Positions 25,173-32,979 are shown, counted from the stretch's first letter. The stretch is 51,832 nucleotides of DNA from Sphingomonas turrisvirgatae (GCF_001721295.1 NZ_MDDS01000021.1:1-51832); one strand, 5' to 3'. Made by a program: numbers and translations. The notes: generated by a model not told the origin, from the letters alone.

Positions 25173-25457
25173 ATGCGCAGCATCCTCGCCTTCTACGAAA
25201 TAGACCGTGCCTGGGGCGGCCCCGAGGAGGGTGGCTGGTGGTACGATACCGGCACCTTCGTCCGGGTCATCGCCCTCCATTACGATGACGAGGCCGCGAT
25301 CGCGGCGATGCGCCGCGCCAACCGGCTGCTCGAACGTCTGCAGCGGCATCGCCCGCCGGTGGACTCGGCCGCCTACGCAGGCGGACGGTTCCGCGCTTTC
25401 AGCTTCTCCGGCCTCCCGCCCGCGCGGTTTCCTGGCCGTCGCCCGCAATATTCCTGA
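25173..25457 (+). CDS. Hypothetical protein, 94 aa
   Basis: Begins MRSILAFYEIDRAWGGPEEGGWWYDTG; then a helix (AAIAAMRRANRLLERLQRH) and a Gly/Pro/Arg-rich tail. The aromatic N-terminus is conserved-looking but I cannot name the family. Confidence 0.55.
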   Translation: MRSILAFYEIDRAWGGPEEGGWWYDTGTFVRVIALHYDDEAAIAAMRRANRLLERLQRHRPPVDSAAYAGGRFRAFSFSGLPPARFPGRRPQYS

Positions 25458-25480
25458 TCCCAGCGAGAAAGGGCCAGCCC

Positions 25481-25999
25481 ATGTATCGCGTCCATTATTT
25501 CGACACCAGCGAGGCCGCGCATGACGCCTGTCTCGATGACGGTCCCTGCATCGAGGAAGGAGACGTTCTCGCCATCCTGTCGGAAGGCGTGATCGGCCTC
25601 GCCTCGACCGATCCGATCGCCGTTACCCTCGACCCCGGCGCGCTGAGGATTGTCCGCCCGATGGCGATGGACACGCTACTGACGGAACTCGTTCACGACG
25701 CCTGCCAGATCCGCCGCGCGGTCGCGATCGCCCTGCTGCACCACCTGCCCGTGCAGCCGCATTTCCTCGCCTTCGTCGCGCCGGCGCTGCCCTATCCCTA
25801 TCCGCAGACCGTCGTCGCGCTCTCGTTCGACGATATCATGCTGACGATCGATGCGATCGACCACCGTATCACGGCGCTCGAACGCCGGTTGGGGACACTC
25901 GAATCCGACAGCGCGCACGCCTTCTTCCTGCAACGCTCGATCGATCATCTGTCGGCCGCCCGGAAGCGCCTCATGCGACATCCGCGACCGCCTCGCTGA
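25481..25999 (+). CDS. Hypothetical protein, 172 aa
   Basis: GAAAGGG precedes the ATG. Starts MYRVHYFDTSEAAHDACLDD; the second half is helical with a likely coiled region (TIDAIDHRITALERRLGTLE). No recognised family. Probably co-transcribed with the 94-residue gene 23 bp before it. Confidence 0.55.
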   Translation: MYRVHYFDTSEAAHDACLDDGPCIEEGDVLAILSEGVIGLASTDPIAVTLDPGALRIVRPMAMDTLLTELVHDACQIRRAVAIALLHHLPVQPHFLAFVAPALPYPYPQTVVALSFDDIMLTIDAIDHRITALERRLGTLESDSAHAFFLQRSIDHLSAARKRLMRHPRPPR

Positions 26000-26024
26000 A
26001 CGGCACGGCATCGCCTCGCGACGA

Positions 26025-26112
26025 TGCCGGCACCGGCTGCGCCGGAAGGAGAGAGGGACCGGATCGGCATCCTGGACATGGGGTCCGGGCATTTTGCCGA
26101 AAGGTCACGATC
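26025..26112 (+). promoter_or_regulatory. Structured leader (family member 8)
   Basis: CCGGC...GCCGG stem, tract ggaaggagagaggga, then CCTGGAC (26071-26077) with GTCCGGG (26083-26089; one G-U) closed further by CGGCA (26065-26069) with TGCCG (26095-26099). The loop text GGACATGGGGTCC is shared with members 9 and 11. Confidence 0.55.
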
Positions 26113-26640
26113 ATGTGCATCGATCCCAACGCCGAGCCCGTCGCCTTCGCGCTCGACACCAAACTCTGCTACCTCCTCCCCACGCTGACCGAGCCGCACC
26201 GCGAGGCCATCGCCCAGGATCTGGCGCGCACCGCCATCTTCATGGCGACCGCGATGGCGGCCGACATGGCTCAGGACGCGGTGAACGGCCTCGTGCCGAT
26301 CCCGAAGATGCCGACGCTCGGCAAGCCGCCCGCACCCGCGCTGGTGCCACAGGCGCACACGCCGCGCGATACGGTACTGGTAACCCCCGCGGTCGCGCCC
26401 ATCGTGGCGATCAAGGCGAAGACCACCGACGTCACCGTCGCCGGGTTCGACCAGCGTCACGGCTACACGTTCGGGATCGACAACAAGTCCGACCGGCTGA
26501 TCGACATTCGCCACGCCGGGAAATGCTGGTGCATCGATCCGACCGACGAGGCGACCGACGTCGTCAGCCGCGCGATCGGCGCGCTCGCCGCGGCACACGC
26601 CGATATCGGCACCGCCCTGACCGACCAGATCGGCCGATGA
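26113..26640 (+). CDS. Hypothetical protein, 175 aa
   Basis: Starts MCIDPNAEPVAFALDTKLCY. A helical N-terminal half is joined by a proline-rich linker (PIPKMPTLGKPPAPALVP) to a short region with GKCWCIDP near residue 140. No motif of known activity. Confidence 0.55.
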   Translation: MCIDPNAEPVAFALDTKLCYLLPTLTEPHREAIAQDLARTAIFMATAMAADMAQDAVNGLVPIPKMPTLGKPPAPALVPQAHTPRDTVLVTPAVAPIVAIKAKTTDVTVAGFDQRHGYTFGIDNKSDRLIDIRHAGKCWCIDPTDEATDVVSRAIGALAAAHADIGTALTDQIGR

Positions 26641-26644
26641 TCGG

Positions 26645-26806
26645 CAGGCCCGGTCCGCGTCCCGCACGATCCACCGTCCGCGTGAAGACGCGGTCGGTGA
26701 GGGGCGCTCATCGCGCCCTGCCCGGCCGAAGGGCCGGGGAGGGGAGGAGGATTGAAGATCGGTGTCGAGGACATGGGGTCCAGCACGACATCACAGGAGA
26801 CACGTC
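26645..26806 (+). promoter_or_regulatory. Structured leader (family member 9), copy 1 of a duplicated block
   Basis: Hairpins in order: CACCG-t-CCGCGT / ACGCGG-t-CGGTG with a GAAG loop (26672-26699), GGGCGC / GCGCCC, CCCGGCC-GAAG-GGCCGGG (26721-26738), then the purine tract, a GTGTCG/CGACAT stem and the DUF736 start. The same block recurs at 28121-28281 with few changes; there the first loop is GAAA. Confidence 0.65.
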
Positions 26807-27328
26807 ATGAACATCGGTCAGATCAAGCAGAACGACGCGGGCATTTTCATGGGCCGCATTTCCACCCTCGCCGTCGCGATGACGATCGCGCTCAAGCCGG
26901 TCCAGTCGTCCAACCCGCGCGCGCCGCGCTACGAGATCCACGCGCTCACCCCGGGCCGGACGTGGGTGCAGGTCGGGGCGTTCTTCGAACTCACCTCGAA
27001 CAACACCGGCGAGGCGTTCCTGAACGGCCGCATCGACGATCCGTCGCTCGCCGCGCCGCTGCAGGTCTCGGCATTCCGCCAGGACGACGGCTCGTACAAC
27101 GTCGTGTGGCAGCGCGCGCAGAAGCGCCGCGATGTCGGTGCCGCGCTCGGCGTCAAGGCGGATGACGATCTGTCGCCGCCGTTCGGCGCCGATGGCGGCC
27201 CGGTCGACAACGGCCCCGATCACGATGCGGGCACCACCGACAACGGCCTGGGCGAAACCACCGCCCCGGTCGAGGAGCCGGTCGGCAAGGGCCGCGGTCG
27301 CCGCCAGCGCGTCGCCGAGGACGCCTGA
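26807..27328 (+). CDS. DUF736 protein, copy 1
   Basis: 173 residues. Begins MNIGQIKQNDAGIFMGRIST and keeps the family's beta-rich core (PRYEIHALTPGRTWVQVGAFF; TGEAFLNGRIDDPSL). The tail is acidic and then basic (GKGRGRRQR). DUF736 proteins are common next to transfer and T4SS genes in alphaproteobacteria and have no known activity. The ribosome-binding site AGGAGA is after the leader stem. Nearly identical over about 110 residues to the copy at 28282; the tails differ. Confidence 0.9.
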   Translation: MNIGQIKQNDAGIFMGRISTLAVAMTIALKPVQSSNPRAPRYEIHALTPGRTWVQVGAFFELTSNNTGEAFLNGRIDDPSLAAPLQVSAFRQDDGSYNVVWQRAQKRRDVGAALGVKADDDLSPPFGADGGPVDNGPDHDAGTTDNGLGETTAPVEEPVGKGRGRRQRVAEDA

Positions 27329-27412
27329 TCCACCCCCGGTGCCGTGCACTCCCTCACGGCACCGCATGGCGCACGGGCGCGCCCCCTTTCGCTCCCGCAC
27401 GCCGAAACTCGG

Positions 27413-27445
27413 GGCGACGCCGGCACACGGCGTCGCCCTTTTTTT
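27413..27445 (+). terminator. Strong rho-independent terminator
   Basis: GGCGACGCCG (27413-27422) pairs exactly with CGGCGTCGCC (27428-27437), then seven T. A second perfect 9-bp hairpin (GGTGCCGTG / CACGGCACC) sits before it at about 27338-27363. Confidence 0.9.
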
Positions 27446-27561
27446 GCTTCATGGGCTTCAGTCCCGAATCAACACCGTATCGGATCGATAATTTAGCTAT
27501 TCCTTCGCTTTATCGCCGTATAAGCACAGGATATCGCAGTTCGAACCTGGGCCACGCTCAA

Positions 27562-27649
27562 GGGAAGGGGGTGATGAATGGATAGCCGGGCGAATGGTGA
27601 TGACACCGCTCGCGGGACCGGCACGTCCACTTCATCACGAGGTCCCGAC
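27562..27649 (+). promoter_or_regulatory. Structured leader (family member 10)
   Basis: The tract gggaaggggg is followed by GTGATGAA (27571-27578), which pairs exactly with TTCATCAC (27631-27638) across 52 bases that hold smaller stems. ATG is at 27650. Lower base composition of GC upstream (about 27480-27540) may hold the promoter. Confidence 0.5.
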
Positions 27650-28102
27650 ATGGCCGACCGCGTCTCCGTCTCAATTACGATCGGGGGAAATCTGCCCGCC
27701 GACCAAGTTCCCAAACTCATCGAACTGGCGAATGCCTCGGGCCTCACTCTTGAGTGGGAGGGCGAAGCACTCTCCGACGACGACATCAAATCCGGCGAGC
27801 ATCTCCGAATGCGAGCGCACGATGTGACAATCGGAGATGTCGACGAGATCGAGGAATTCTGCTGCATTAACGATCTCCCTTTCGTGTGCTGGACCGACGG
27901 ATCAGCCGGGTCATTCAACCCTGAAACCATTATCTGGGTCGGCGAGGGACCACGACACTCCTTCAACGCGACCGATGACGGGAAAACCCTCATCAGCGAG
28001 GAGGAGGCCCGCGAACTCGGCTCCTATGAGGCGATCTTGAAGCATTTCGCCCTCGGATCGTTCGAACCGCCCGTGCTGACGATCATCCCTACCAACTCCT
28101 GA
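27650..28102 (+). CDS. Hypothetical protein, 150 aa, between the two DUF736 copies
   Basis: Begins MADRVSVSITIGGNLPADQV, acidic throughout (WEGEALSDDDIKSGEHL; DVDEIEEFC), and ends in a beta strand (PPVLTIIPTNS). The start is chosen after the leader stem; an in-frame ATG at 27578 lies inside it. Slightly lower GC than its neighbours, and it separates the duplicated blocks, so it may have come in with, or after, the duplication. No family recognised. Confidence 0.6.
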   Translation: MADRVSVSITIGGNLPADQVPKLIELANASGLTLEWEGEALSDDDIKSGEHLRMRAHDVTIGDVDEIEEFCCINDLPFVCWTDGSAGSFNPETIIWVGEGPRHSFNATDDGKTLISEEEARELGSYEAILKHFALGSFEPPVLTIIPTNS

Positions 28103-28120
28103 GGTCGCCAACCTCCCAAC

Positions 28121-28281
28121 CAGGCCCGGTCCGCGTCCCGCACGATCCACCGTCCGCGTGAAAACGCGGTCGGTGAGGGGCGCTCGTCGCGCCCTGCCCG
28201 GCCGAAGGGCCGGGGAGGGGAGGAGGATTGAAGATCGGTGTCGAGGACATGGGGTCCAGAACGACATCAGGAGACGTTACG
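28121..28281 (+). promoter_or_regulatory. Structured leader (family member 11), copy 2 of the duplicated block
   Basis: Same order of hairpins as 26645-26806. The first stem has a GAAA loop here and GAAG in copy 1; paired bases are conserved. It leads into the second DUF736 gene. Confidence 0.65.
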
Positions 28282-28758
28282 ATGAACATCGGTCAGATCA
28301 AGCAGAACGACGCAGGCATCTTCATGGGCCGCATTTCCACCCTCGCGGTCGCGATGACGATCGCGCTCAAGCCGGTCCAGTCGTCCAACCCGCGCGCCCC
28401 GCGCTACGAGATCCATGCGCTCACCCCGGGCCGGACGTGGGTGCAGGTTGGCGCGTTCTTCGAACTCACCTCGAACAACACCGGCGAGGCATTCCTCAAC
28501 GGCCGCATCGACGATCCGTCGCTCGCCGCGCCGCTGCAGGTCTCGGCCTTCCGCCAGGACGACGGCTCGTACAACGTCGTTTGGCAGCGCGCCCAGAAGC
28601 GCCGCGACGTCGGTGCCGCGCTGGGCGTCAGGGCGGACGAGGGCGAGCCCGCGCTGCCCTTCACCGCCGATGGCCGTGACGTGGCGACCTCGGGCGCCGG
28701 CGATGACACCGGCGACGGGCTGGGAGCCAGCACCGCGCCGGTCGACGAAACGGTCTGA
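28282..28758 (+). CDS. DUF736 protein, copy 2
   Basis: 158 residues, nearly the same as the protein at 26807 up to about residue 110 (MNIGQIKQNDAGIFMGRIST; WVQVGAFFELTSNN). The acidic tail is different and lacks the basic GRGRRQR end. CAGGAGA precedes the ATG. A direct duplication of about 510 bp, including the leader, explains the pair; the different tails suggest either later change or separate roles. Confidence 0.9.
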   Translation: MNIGQIKQNDAGIFMGRISTLAVAMTIALKPVQSSNPRAPRYEIHALTPGRTWVQVGAFFELTSNNTGEAFLNGRIDDPSLAAPLQVSAFRQDDGSYNVVWQRAQKRRDVGAALGVRADEGEPALPFTADGRDVATSGAGDDTGDGLGASTAPVDETV

Positions 28759-28805
28759 CCGGCATCGGGCGGCGCTGACGCGTCGCCCGTGTCGCCACCT
28801 CGACG

Positions 28806-28840
28806 GGGATCGCTTCATCGCCGAAGCGGTCCCTGTTGTC
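28806..28840 (+). terminator. Probable terminator after DUF736 copy 2
   Basis: GGGATCGCTTC (28806-28816) pairs with GAAGCGGTCCC (28823-28833), one G-U, then tgttgtcgttt. T tract is weak. Confidence 0.5.
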
Positions 28841-28843
28841 GTT

Positions 28844-28877
28844 TCTGGCTATTTCGCGCATACTGCGTATAATGCGC
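28844..28877 (+). promoter_or_regulatory. Promoter/operator of the toxin-antitoxin pair
   Basis: TATAAT at 28868-28873 makes a good -10; the -35 is poor (TTCTGG). GCGCAT (28856-28861) and ATGCGC (28872-28877) form an inverted repeat across the -10, as expected if the antitoxin represses its own promoter. Confidence 0.5.
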
Positions 28878-28897
28878 GTGATCCACAGGAGGCACTA

Positions 28898-29209
28898 ATG
28901 GCTGCTACCGCCAGTGACGATACCGTCAATCTCACCGATTTCCACAAGACCCCGGGCATCTATGTCGACAAGAGCCAGCTCGCGCCGGTCATCCTGACCA
29001 AGCGCAACCGGCGCTTCGCCGCCGTCGTCAGCGCCGATTACCTCGAGCGCGCCGAAGCTGCGCTTCGCGCGATCCACGGCAATCGCCGGGTCTACACCGA
29101 AGGGACATTCCCGGATGACTTCGCGGCCCGTCTTGAAGCCTCGCTCCCGACAGAAGCCGAACTCGCAGACGATCGGTGGGAGCGTGAGCGCGTCGATACC
29201 GCCGCCTGA
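28898..29209 (+). CDS. Type II antitoxin (Phd/RelB-like)
   Basis: 103 residues from an ATG with AGGAGG before it; the frame is open upstream but this start is clearly best. The N-terminal part VNLTDFHKTPGIYVDKSQLAPVILTKRNRRFAAVVSADY resembles Phd/YefM DNA-binding domains; the C-terminal part, which would bind the toxin, is acidic (PTEAELADDRWERE). It overlaps the toxin gene by 26 bp. It should neutralise the toxin and repress the promoter at 28844. Confidence 0.75.
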   Translation: MAATASDDTVNLTDFHKTPGIYVDKSQLAPVILTKRNRRFAAVVSADYLERAEAALRAIHGNRRVYTEGTFPDDFAARLEASLPTEAELADDRWERERVDTAA

Positions 29210-29591
29210 ACCCGGCGACGTCATCAACTACATCTATCTGTTCGCTCATGAAGCGGCTGCCGGTCGTGACGAGGGCGTGAAGGAACGTCCGGTTCTGGTA
29301 ATTGCGTCAGATGCCATGGGCGTCGCAGTCGTCCCTATAACGACGAAGGGGGAGGCGCGATCCTCTCGCAGCGACCGGATACCCGATCCGGTTGCCAGGG
29401 CGATGGGCCTGCCCCGCGCTGGCGAAAGCCATGTCGTCGTCAACGATGTCAACGATTTCGACTGGCGCGGTCATGATGTCATCGACCTGAAGACCGGCAG
29501 CTTCCTTTATGGACGGTGTCCCCCGACGTATTTTCAGAAGATCGTGCGCGCCGTCCAGGCAAGCGCGGCGCTGATAACTGATCGACGCTGA
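29184..29591 (+). CDS. PemK/MazF-like toxin
   Basis: 135 residues from GTG 29184, preceded by GGGAG and inside the antitoxin gene; an ATG at 29115 would need a long overlap and is less likely. PPEPGDVINYIYLFAHEAAAGRDEG and KERPVLVIASDAMGVAVVPITT are the PemK-like N-terminal features; FLYGRCPPTYFQKIVRAV is the end. Family members cut mRNA at specific sites when free of antitoxin. The pair should stabilise the element by killing cells that lose it. Confidence 0.75.
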   Translation: MSASIPPPEPGDVINYIYLFAHEAAAGRDEGVKERPVLVIASDAMGVAVVPITTKGEARSSRSDRIPDPVARAMGLPRAGESHVVVNDVNDFDWRGHDVIDLKTGSFLYGRCPPTYFQKIVRAVQASAALITDRR

Positions 29592-30279
29592 CGATTGGCT
29601 ACGGCACCCCGAAAAACGACGCCCGCAGACACCGCCCGGTTCGCTGGCCGGGCGGATAGATCAGCGCAATCGGCGATGATCCCGCAGCCGGGCGACGCGT
29701 AAAGCCGTCGCTGTCCTGCCAGCGGGTATCGGCAGGCTTTTGCCCCTATGGCGATGAGGACGCCCAGGTCCGATGCGGCCGCCGCCGGTCGCCCTGGCGA
29801 GGATCGGCCGTCGGGCGACCTTGCGGCATCCGGTCTCCTTGCCGGTGCGTCGTCGCCCGGGCGCGGCCATCCTTGTTGAGTTTCGGAGCGGCACCACAAC
29901 GGTCAGCGAGCGACACTGGCGGTGCGATTGCCTTCACACCGGATCGTTACGGGGGTGCGGGTCAGGCGACCGACATGAGCGGTTCACGAGATTTGTCCAT
30001 GGCAATGCCTGCGGGAACCTCGGGCTGATCGACGGCCCATCCGCCGTTTCGTGTCACCTGCGCCGCACCCCGGGACCTCGCAACCCCTTTGGCAGGGCCG
30101 TGTTGCCGCGCTTCGCGCGGCTGCCCGCACCACCCCTGCAAAAGGGGTTCCCCTCCGGTCGACCAGGCCCGTCGCCTGCGCGCCGGCCCAGCTCGCCCTC
30201 CGGTGCGACGCCCCGAACCGCGACGCCCTTCAGGTGACACCGGCGGACGGACCGCCGACCAACCCAAGGAGGCAATGCC
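29592..30279. other. 688 bp without a gene, rich in short hairpins
   Basis: No open frame here has believable protein character on either strand. It contains several perfect stems, for instance GCCGCGC-TTC-GCGCGGC (about 30106-30122) and ACCCCT-GCAAA-AGGGGT (about 30133-30149). It could be the long untranslated leader of ssb or hold a small RNA; I see no iterons or origin signature. Confidence 0.5.
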
Positions 30280-30618
30280 ATGAACAACGTGAACCTCGTC
30301 GGCCGCCTGACCCGCACCCCCGAACTGCGCGAAGCCAATCGCGCCACCAGCGTCGCGACCATCTTCGTGGCGACCGATCGCCCGAAGCTCAACAAGGACG
30401 GCCACACCTACAAGGGCGACGACGGCTTCACCGTCAAGGAGACCGAATACCACAAGGTCACCTGCTTCAACGGCCTCGCCAAGGCGATCGCCGGCAACCG
30501 CAAGAAGGGCGACCTCATCGCCATCGAGGGACGCCTGCACTACACCCGCTGGCAGGACAGCGACGGCAACGACCGCTACGGCTGCGAGATCATCGCCGAC
30601 CGCGCCGAGTTCTACTGA
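30280..30618 (+). CDS. ssb: Single-stranded DNA-binding protein
   Basis: 112 residues with the OB-fold order of bacterial SSB: MNNVNLVGRLTRTPELRE, the GFTVKETEYHKVTCFNGLAK strand pair and KKGDLIAIEGRLHYTRWQD. A perfect AAGGAGG precedes the ATG. It is short: the usual acidic C-terminal tail that recruits partner proteins is missing, the protein ending at RAEFY. Plasmid SSBs coat the transferred strand during conjugation and help avoid the SOS response. The absence of the tail suggests protection of DNA only. Confidence 0.9.
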   Translation: MNNVNLVGRLTRTPELREANRATSVATIFVATDRPKLNKDGHTYKGDDGFTVKETEYHKVTCFNGLAKAIAGNRKKGDLIAIEGRLHYTRWQDSDGNDRYGCEIIADRAEFY

Positions 30619-30756
30619 CCGGCCAGCGAACCGGGCGGCGCCTGCGGGCGTCGCCCTTCGCGCATGCTTCATCATCGCCCGCGCAGGACGCCTCGCCCAC
30701 GGTGCTTCGCACCGCGGCCTTGCGCCAGCGCGCGCTCACCTGAAAGGTCCGGCACC

Positions 30757-31230
30757 ATGACCGTCCAGCGCGACATGTTCGACGGCGACCCGTTCGCGCC
30801 CGAGCCGATACCTGCGGCACCGGACCCGGTCGCTCGGGTCGACGAGCCGGCACCCGCCGGCGGCGACCACGACGGCAATGCCGTCGCGCTCGCCCCGCTG
30901 GCGGTGCCGTGCGGCTTCCGCAATCGCCGCAACGAACCCTGCCGGCGTCTCGCCGAACGCCCCGTCCTGATGAACGGTCAGCCTTTCGTCCACCGCGGTC
31001 ACCAGCTGCTCCATTGTCCGCGCCCCTGCTGGCTCGACGATGACAGCGCCGTCGAGCCGGACATTGCTGAACGGGTCGGTCCGGATATCCGGTTCGCAAG
31101 CGAACCGGATATCCGGACCGACCCGCACGGCGATGACCCCGATGCACACCGCGATCCCGATGATCCGGGAATCCAGGAAATGCCGGATTACGATGTCGGG
31201 GATGACAGTGGTCAGTATGATTGGGATTGA
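30757..31230 (+). CDS. Hypothetical protein, 157 aa, with a palindromic coding segment
   Basis: Start chosen at ATG with GAAAGG before it. Four cysteines (VPCGFRNRRNEPCRR; LLHCPRPCW) could make a small zinc site. The C-terminal third is acidic and is coded in part by the 54-bp inverted repeat at 31072-31125, giving a near-duplicated GPDIRFASEPDIRTDP. The tail therefore looks as if it arose from an inserted palindrome that kept the frame. No family recognised. Confidence 0.6.
   Translation: MTVQRDMFDGDPFAPEPIPAAPDPVARVDEPAPAGGDHDGNAVALAPLAVPCGFRNRRNEPCRRLAERPVLMNGQPFVHRGHQLLHCPRPCWLDDDSAVEPDIAERVGPDIRFASEPDIRTDPHGDDPDAHRDPDDPGIQEMPDYDVGDDSGQYDWD
31072..31125. repeat. Perfect 26-bp inverted repeat with a 2-base spacer
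   Basis: The arm 31072-31097, beginning CGGGTCGGTCCGGATATCC and ending GGTTCGC, is the exact reverse complement of 31100-31125; only AA separates them. Within each arm CCGGATATCCGG is itself a palindrome. It lies within a reading frame. Confidence 0.95.
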
Positions 31231-31231
31231 T

Positions 31232-31294
31232 CCTGCTGTGCCTGCTGTGCCTGCTGTGCCTGCTGTGCCTGCTGTGCCTGCTGTGCCTGCTGTG
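31232..31294. repeat. Seven tandem copies of a 9-bp unit (CCTGCTGTG)
   Basis: 63 bp, seven exact units, starting two bases after the stop codon of the preceding gene. In one frame it would code repeated Pro-Ala-Val, but no believable gene covers it. Likely to vary in length by slippage. Confidence 0.95.
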
Positions 31295-31848
31295 ATGGCT
31301 TTGGGGCGACCGTAGAAGGGCAGGGCGGGGCGTCCCGCCTTGTGGGCGGGACCGGGCTCTATTCGGCCCTGGCGGGCCTCACGGAGCCCCCTGGCGGGGT
31401 CTCCGCCCTGCGGGTGACGATCCCTATGCCGGCGCCGGGCGTCCTGCGCGCGGGCGGCGGCAGCTGGTTCGCCCTCCCGGGCTCACTGGCGCTGCCTTTG
31501 CGGCGCTGCGCCATACCGGCGCATCACCGCCGCCCGTGCTCGGGCCGACCCGGCGTGCCTGCCACAACATAATATTTTCTCTCTCTGTGATGAGGAAGTC
31601 TGGCATGCGGGGTTGGCGGGCCGTCAAGGACGCGCGGTCCCCCCAATTTTCACGCACCCCTCCGTCTCCGCTTCGCTCCGCCTCCAGGGCACGAGAAAAT
31701 CGGCTCCCCCGCGCGCGAGCGTTAACCGGGGTCCGCGACCCTGCGGGCCGCGGCTTCCCGGTTAACGTCCCTGACCGCCCTGACCGCCGCATGCCGGATG
31801 AGATTCCTCACCGAGAGAAGGTGAGATTTTCAACTCATGGAGGCTATC
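31295..31848 (+). other. Gene-free stretch with inverted repeats before the DUF2493 gene
   Basis: No believable gene. Contains GTCCCGCC / GGCGGGAC (31332-31352), GTTAACCGGG (31721-31730) with CCCGGTTAAC (31757-31766), and near the gene CTCACC-GAGAGAA-GGTGAG (31807-31825), whose loop is a purine run. A promoter may lie in the A/T-richer stretch near 31570-31600. Confidence 0.5.
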
Positions 31849-32841
31849 ATGACCAAGTACAGCAACTTCAACGACATGGGCCGCGCGATCAACGAGCGCC
31901 GCGCCGACGAGGACACCACCGAGACCTATCAGGGGGCGTTCATCGAGGCGAGCGAGATGGCGAAGCTTTCCATCGTCAGCGAAGCCGAGAAGCTGGACAT
32001 GCCCGACCCGGAGCAGGCCGCGCACGCCGTCGAGCAGATGCTGGCAACGATGTTCGACGTGTTCCGCGACACCCGCATGGAAGAGTTCGCCGCCGACCTC
32101 GCATGGGGCTTCGTCAACAGCTTCCACATGGTGGCCAAGCGCATCGAAGGGCGGGAGGATGACGCCGCCAAGAAGCTGGGCGACCTAGTGCGCAGCTACG
32201 ACCCCTCGGAGATCTACGCGGTGGAGCTCGAGGAGACGCAGCTGCTCTGCCAGACCCTCGAGAATTGCGCCGAGGCGATGCGCTGCATGCGCGACCACGC
32301 CGGGAACGTGTATCGCGTCGAGACCGGACGGCCCTTCTCGACCGTCCGCGGCAGCCGGGTGTCGTCCAAGCTGACCGCCTCGATGATCGACGGTGCCGAC
32401 TATCTGGCGGCGCGCGCGGCGAAGCGTCGGGACGAGCACAACCCAAGCGGCCCGATTGTCGCCTTCTCGGGCGGCATGGAATGGCACGACCACGAGCAGC
32501 TCTTCGAACGCCTCGACCAGATCAAGCGTCGCATCCCGTCGATGGTCCTGATGACCACCGCCATGAACAAGGGTGCCGACGCCATCGCAGCGTCGTGGGC
32601 GGCCTCGCGCGAGGTCAAGCTGGTGCGCATGTTCCTCGACAAGCGCCACGGCAACCGGGGCGGGTTCCTGCGCAACGACCGTATCGCCTCGCTGCGTCCG
32701 GTCGAGGCGATCGTCTGCGAAGGATCGGGCGTCCAGATCGACTTCGCGCGCAAGCTACGTACCGCCGGCGTGCCGCTCCACGTCTTCCGCAAGGACGGTC
32801 AGGCGCCGGTGCAGCCCAGCCAGCGCGGCCGTCGCGCCTGA
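31849..32841 (+). CDS. DUF2493 (YspA/SLOG-like) protein
   Basis: 330 residues. The C-terminal domain starts PIVAFSGGMEWHDHEQLFERL and continues VLMTTAMNKGADAIAASWAA, the DUF2493 pattern related to the SLOG/YpsA nucleotide-binding fold. The N-terminal 190 residues are helical. Start set at the ATG six bases after GGAGG; an earlier in-frame ATG at 31837 overlaps that site. SLOG domains bind nucleotide-derived ligands and often occur in conflict systems, but this plasmid family has no established role. A very strong terminator follows. Confidence 0.8.
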   Translation: MTKYSNFNDMGRAINERRADEDTTETYQGAFIEASEMAKLSIVSEAEKLDMPDPEQAAHAVEQMLATMFDVFRDTRMEEFAADLAWGFVNSFHMVAKRIEGREDDAAKKLGDLVRSYDPSEIYAVELEETQLLCQTLENCAEAMRCMRDHAGNVYRVETGRPFSTVRGSRVSSKLTASMIDGADYLAARAAKRRDEHNPSGPIVAFSGGMEWHDHEQLFERLDQIKRRIPSMVLMTTAMNKGADAIAASWAASREVKLVRMFLDKRHGNRGGFLRNDRIASLRPVEAIVCEGSGVQIDFARKLRTAGVPLHVFRKDGQAPVQPSQRGRRA

Positions 32842-32850
32842 CGCACCCAC

Positions 32851-32888
32851 GGAAGGGCTCCGGGCAACCGGAGTCCTTCCCCTTTTTT
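32851..32888 (+). terminator. Strong rho-independent terminator after the DUF2493 gene
   Basis: GGAAGGGCTCCGG (32851-32863) pairs with CCGGAGTCCTTCC (32868-32880, one G-U) around GCAA, then CC and six T. Confidence 0.95.
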
Positions 32889-32979
32889 ACGTCGCCCTGG
32901 GCGGCGCTCCGGGGCATCGAGCCCCATCGCGCCGCGTGGGACTGACCTTGCGGTCGATCGCGCCACGTTGCCCGATCGG

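Noticed and set aside
28415..29209. A 264-residue protein ending in the antitoxin
   Set aside because: The first 160 codons lie antiparallel in frame to DUF736 copy 2 and are Ser/Arg/Pro-rich; AGGAGG before 28898 marks the real start.
31040..31315. A Pro-Ala-Val repeat protein over the 9-bp tandem repeat
   Set aside because: It overlaps the better supported gene at 30757 in another frame, has no ribosome-binding site and depends on the microsatellite.
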